The notes beneath the pieces are model-generated. The model was not told the origin of the DNA. It worked only from the letters and a program-made list of their open reading frames with translations, and ran no database searches. The position numbers and the translations under genes were made by a program. Below are positions 5,153-7,850 of a DNA stretch of 7,850 nucleotides, one piece after another (position 1 is the stretch's first letter; the number at the start of each line of letters is the position of its first letter). Source of the stretch: Planctomycetota bacterium (GTDB taxonomy: Bacteria; Planctomycetota; Planctomycetia; Pirellulales; UBA1268); NCBI GenBank assembly GCA_027622795.1, contig JAQBZA010000130.1, forward strand, positions 1-7,850, given 5' to 3'.

Positions 5153-7850
5153 GTGGTCAATGACGATCTTTTGCGCCGCGACATCCGTCTTCTCGACGGC
5201 AAACTCGATGCGGTGATCGTGGAACAGGCCGGACCGGAGGCCTCGTCACTCGTGGCCGATATCCGTCGGCTTGCCCGCGATCGTCGCCTCGGCATGCATG
5301 AAGCCGAGCCGCTCCTTGCCGAAAAGATTGCCGGGCTCGATGTCGCCCAGGCTCGCATCGTGGCCCGTGCCCTGTCCATTTTTTTCGATCTCGCCAACAT
5401 CGCCGAAGACCGGCAGCGGGTGCGAGTGCTCCGCGATCGGGAGCGGCTCCGCCATCCACAGCCCCTTGGCGAGTCGCTGGCTGCTGCAATTCAGGAATTG
5501 GCTGCTGGCGGCATGTCGCCAGCGGAGATGCAGCAGGCGCTTCGTAGCTTGGCCATCGAACTGGTGTTCACCGCCCACCCGAGCGAGGCCAAACGCCGCA
5601 GCATCCGGGCGAAACTGCGGCGGATGCGGCAAAGCCTGCAGGCCCTCGACCGCGACGACCTGCTGCCCCGCGAACGGGCCGAACTCGAGAGCGACCTGCA
5701 AACAGAGCTGGTGATCCTCTGGGAGACCGAGTTTCTCAAGCCGGCCCGGCCGACCGTGCTCGACGAGGTCGACCGCGGCCTCTCGTTGATGCCGCGGCTC
5801 TGGGAGGCCGTGCCGCAGGTCCACGAATCGCTCCGCCGCGGCCTGGCAGCAGCCTATCCCGGTGAGTCTTTCGAGATCCCCGCCTTTCTGACGTTCGGCT
5901 CCTGGATGGGTGGCGATCGTGACGGCAATCCATTCGTCACGGCCGACATCACCGAGACCACGCTCCTCCGCCTGCGGTCGACCGCCATCAAGGCCCACCT
6001 CGAATGGTGCAAGCAGCTCTACGACATGCTCACCGTGTCGCTCCACGAGGCCCGCGGCTCCCAGCCTTTGGAGGAACGGCTGCAGGTGGCAGTTGCCGAG
6101 TGGCCCGCGTTGGCGGCGTCGCTTGACAAGGTGCCGCCCCACGAGGCCTATCGCCGCTGGCTGCGAATGATCGAGTTTCGCCTGCGGGCCTCGGAGGCGA
6201 CAAGCCTGGGTGATTCTGCCCCAGCCGCCGCCTACCCCTCGGCGGCCGGGCTCTCGGCCGATGTGGCGACGCTCGTCGAATGCCTCGATCGCGACCACGG
6301 CCTTTCGGCCGACTCACCGGTTCGCCGCTGGCTCGATCTCGTCCGCACCTTTGGCCTCCACATGACGCGGCTCGATGTCCGGCAAGATGCGCGGGCTTAC
6401 GAAGAGATCATGGCCGATCTCTTCACCGCGGCCGGAATCGCCGGCGCGGATGCATTTCGCACTGGCGACGAGGCCACCCGCAGCCATCTCCTCACGTCAA
6501 CCTTGGGCACCATCGGGGCCGTCCCGACCGAGTCGCTCCAGCCCCTGTCCCGCGACACCCTGCAGCTCTTTTCGCTTCTGCAACGGGCCAGCGCACGGTT
6601 TGGGCCCGACTGCCTCGGTGGCGCGATCGTGAGCCTCACCCGATCGCCGGCCGACGTGCTCTGCGTGTTGTGGCTGTGGCGGTGGGCTCAGAAGCAGGCG
6701 GCTGATCAAGGCGAACCAGTCGCCCGGCATGACATCGCGATCATGCCCCTCTTCGAGAAGATCCACGATCTTCAACACGGTCATGAGACACTCACCGCGA
6801 TCCTCGATACGCCTGCCTACCGGGAGCATCTCGCCGGCCGTGGGAACCGGCAGCTGGTGATGGTTGGCTATTCCGACAGCACGAAAGACGGCGGCTACCT
6901 GGCCGCCTGCTGGGGTCTGCAGGCAGCGCAAAGCCGGCTCCACGAAGCCGCGGCCGCCCGCGGCGTGGCCCTCACCTTCTTCCATGGCCGCGGTGGATCG
7001 CTTGGCCGCGGTGGCGGGCCGGCAGCCCGCGGCATCCTCTCGCTCCCTGCTGAAACGCTCGACGGATCGCTTCGGCTCACCGAGCAGGGCGAGGTGCTTG
7101 CCGAACGCTACGACGACGCCGAGATCGCCTGCCGCCACCTCGAGCAGGTGTCGTGGGCCACGCTGATGGCCGCCTCCAGCCGCCGGCCCGATCCGGACTT
7201 GGCCTGGCTTGCTCTCATCGAGCAGATGGCCGCCCGCTCCCACGCGGCCTATCGCGAGCTCGTCGATGAACCCGGCTTCATCGACTACTTCTCGCAGACC
7301 ACGCCGATCGACGACATCGAAAATCTGCCGATCGCCTCCCGTCCGGCCCGCCGCCGTGGCCAGCGGACGCTCGACGACCTGCGGGCGATTCCCTGGGTGT
7401 TTGCCTGGACGCAGAGCCGCTGCATGATCCCGGCTTGGTATGGCCTCGGCACGGCGCTGGTCGACGTAAAATACGAAGACCGCCACGGCTGGCAGACGAT
7501 CTGCGAGATGTATCGCCAGTGGCCGTTCTTCCAGGCCACGATCGACAACGCCTCGCTCGCCCTGGCCAAGGCCGACATGTACATCGCGCAGCGGTATGCC
7601 GAGCTGGCCACCGACACCGACGTCCGCCGTCGGATCTGGCAGCGAATCGCCGCTGAGCGGGACCGCACGCGGCAGGCGATCCTCGACATCGTCGGCGGGA
7701 GTGAATTACTGGCCGCGACCCCGTGGTTTCAGAAGTCGATCGAGGCCCGCAACCCGTCGATCGATCCGCTCAACCTGATCCAGATCGAATTCATGCGGCG
7801 CCGTGCGGCGGCGCCGCCTGATGCCCCGCCGGATGAGTCGCTTCGCGACC
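5153..7850 (+). CDS. ppc: Phosphoenolpyruvate carboxylase, 3' end cut by the window
   Basis: Carboxylates phosphoenolpyruvate with bicarbonate to oxaloacetate and phosphate, refilling the TCA cycle; cytoplasmic, normally a tetramer. The frame has 899 complete codons without a stop and runs off the window at 7850. Family motifs in order: VFTAHPSEAKRR (138-149) with catalytic H142 (E. coli H138), GGDRDGNP (253-260), LDVRQ (407-411), VMVGYSDSTKDGG (569-581) with K578 (E. coli K546), and FFHGRGGSLGRGG (609-621) with R613 and R619 (E. coli R581 and the catalytic R587). K806 aligns with E. coli K773, part of the aspartate inhibitor site. The visible end, SIDPLNLIQIEF then an Ala/Pro-rich stretch, matches the region just before the family's C-terminal tail; only about 15-25 residues, including the terminal RNTG-type motif, should be missing. 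Ser in TAHPS replaces the usual Thr. It is divergent from the phosphatase gene and transcribed alone as far as visible. Confidence 0.96.
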   Translation, partial: MVNDDLLRRDIRLLDGKLDAVIVEQAGPEASSLVADIRRLARDRRLGMHEAEPLLAEKIAGLDVAQARIVARALSIFFDLANIAEDRQRVRVLRDRERLRHPQPLGESLAAAIQELAAGGMSPAEMQQALRSLAIELVFTAHPSEAKRRSIRAKLRRMRQSLQALDRDDLLPRERAELESDLQTELVILWETEFLKPARPTVLDEVDRGLSLMPRLWEAVPQVHESLRRGLAAAYPGESFEIPAFLTFGSWMGGDRDGNPFVTADITETTLLRLRSTAIKAHLEWCKQLYDMLTVSLHEARGSQPLEERLQVAVAEWPALAASLDKVPPHEAYRRWLRMIEFRLRASEATSLGDSAPAAAYPSAAGLSADVATLVECLDRDHGLSADSPVRRWLDLVRTFGLHMTRLDVRQDARAYEEIMADLFTAAGIAGADAFRTGDEATRSHLLTSTLGTIGAVPTESLQPLSRDTLQLFSLLQRASARFGPDCLGGAIVSLTRSPADVLCVLWLWRWAQKQAADQGEPVARHDIAIMPLFEKIHDLQHGHETLTAILDTPAYREHLAGRGNRQLVMVGYSDSTKDGGYLAACWGLQAAQSRLHEAAAARGVALTFFHGRGGSLGRGGGPAARGILSLPAETLDGSLRLTEQGEVLAERYDDAEIACRHLEQVSWATLMAASSRRPDPDLAWLALIEQMAARSHAAYRELVDEPGFIDYFSQTTPIDDIENLPIASRPARRRGQRTLDDLRAIPWVFAWTQSRCMIPAWYGLGTALVDVKYEDRHGWQTICEMYRQWPFFQATIDNASLALAKADMYIAQRYAELATDTDVRRRIWQRIAAERDRTRQAILDIVGGSELLAATPWFQKSIEARNPSIDPLNLIQIEFMRRRAAAPPDAPPDESLRD

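Noticed and set aside
5011..5400. 130-codon upstream extension of the phosphatase frame
   Set aside because: It would overlap the start of ppc on the other strand and places an Arg/Ser-rich segment before a clear signal peptide, which would prevent export.
5246..6298. Long open frame of 350 codons on the minus strand opposite ppc
   Set aside because: It is antisense to a well-supported PEP carboxylase frame with all motifs in order, has no recognisable domain, and is a common by-product of GC-rich codon use. The same applies to the minus-strand frame at 6497-7486.
7807..7818. 12-bp palindrome GGCGGCGCCGCC near the right edge
   Set aside because: It lies inside ppc where it encodes part of an Ala/Pro-rich stretch; GC-rich Ala and Pro codons produce such palindromes by chance.

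Overview
This window carries five recognisable genes and the first six codons of a possible sixth. All are chromosomal housekeeping or exported-enzyme genes. I found no mobile element, CRISPR array, tRNA or rRNA. The DNA is GC-rich and from a bacterium. The alkaline phosphatase (long N-terminal domain, short C-terminus) and the two-PDZ HtrA with a Gly/Pro/Arg-rich insert resemble versions I associate with Planctomycetota (Pirellulales-like). That assignment rests on recall of protein style, not on a search, and is moderate to weak.

Layout. At the left edge (1-18, minus) there is a possible start of an unidentified gene with a good ribosome binding site. Next is rnc (RNase III, minus, 91-783). 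A 284-base divergent spacer follows, with a plausible rnc promoter and a perfect 7-bp inverted repeat. Reading right, htrA (exported serine protease, 1068-2576) overlaps pdxJ (vitamin B6 synthesis, 2576-3289) by one base, so the two are probably co-transcribed and translationally coupled. pdxJ converges on an alkaline phosphatase gene (minus, 3298-5010) with only 8 bases between the stop codons. A 142-base divergent spacer separates the phosphatase from ppc (PEP carboxylase, plus, GTG start at 5153), which runs off the right edge; by comparison with E. coli Ppc only about 15-25 C-terminal residues are missing.

Roles. RNase III processes double-stranded RNA in the cytoplasm. HtrA handles misfolded envelope proteins. 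PdxJ makes pyridoxine 5'-phosphate. The phosphatase is predicted to be exported and to release phosphate. PEP carboxylase replenishes oxaloacetate. These do not form one pathway, and the only tight linkage is htrA-pdxJ.

I did not find a convincing new biological system. The best leads are the phosphatase architecture (extra N-terminal domain, loss of the C-terminal region that carries a zinc-binding His in E. coli PhoA), the htrA-pdxJ coupling, and the short control elements in the divergent spacers.
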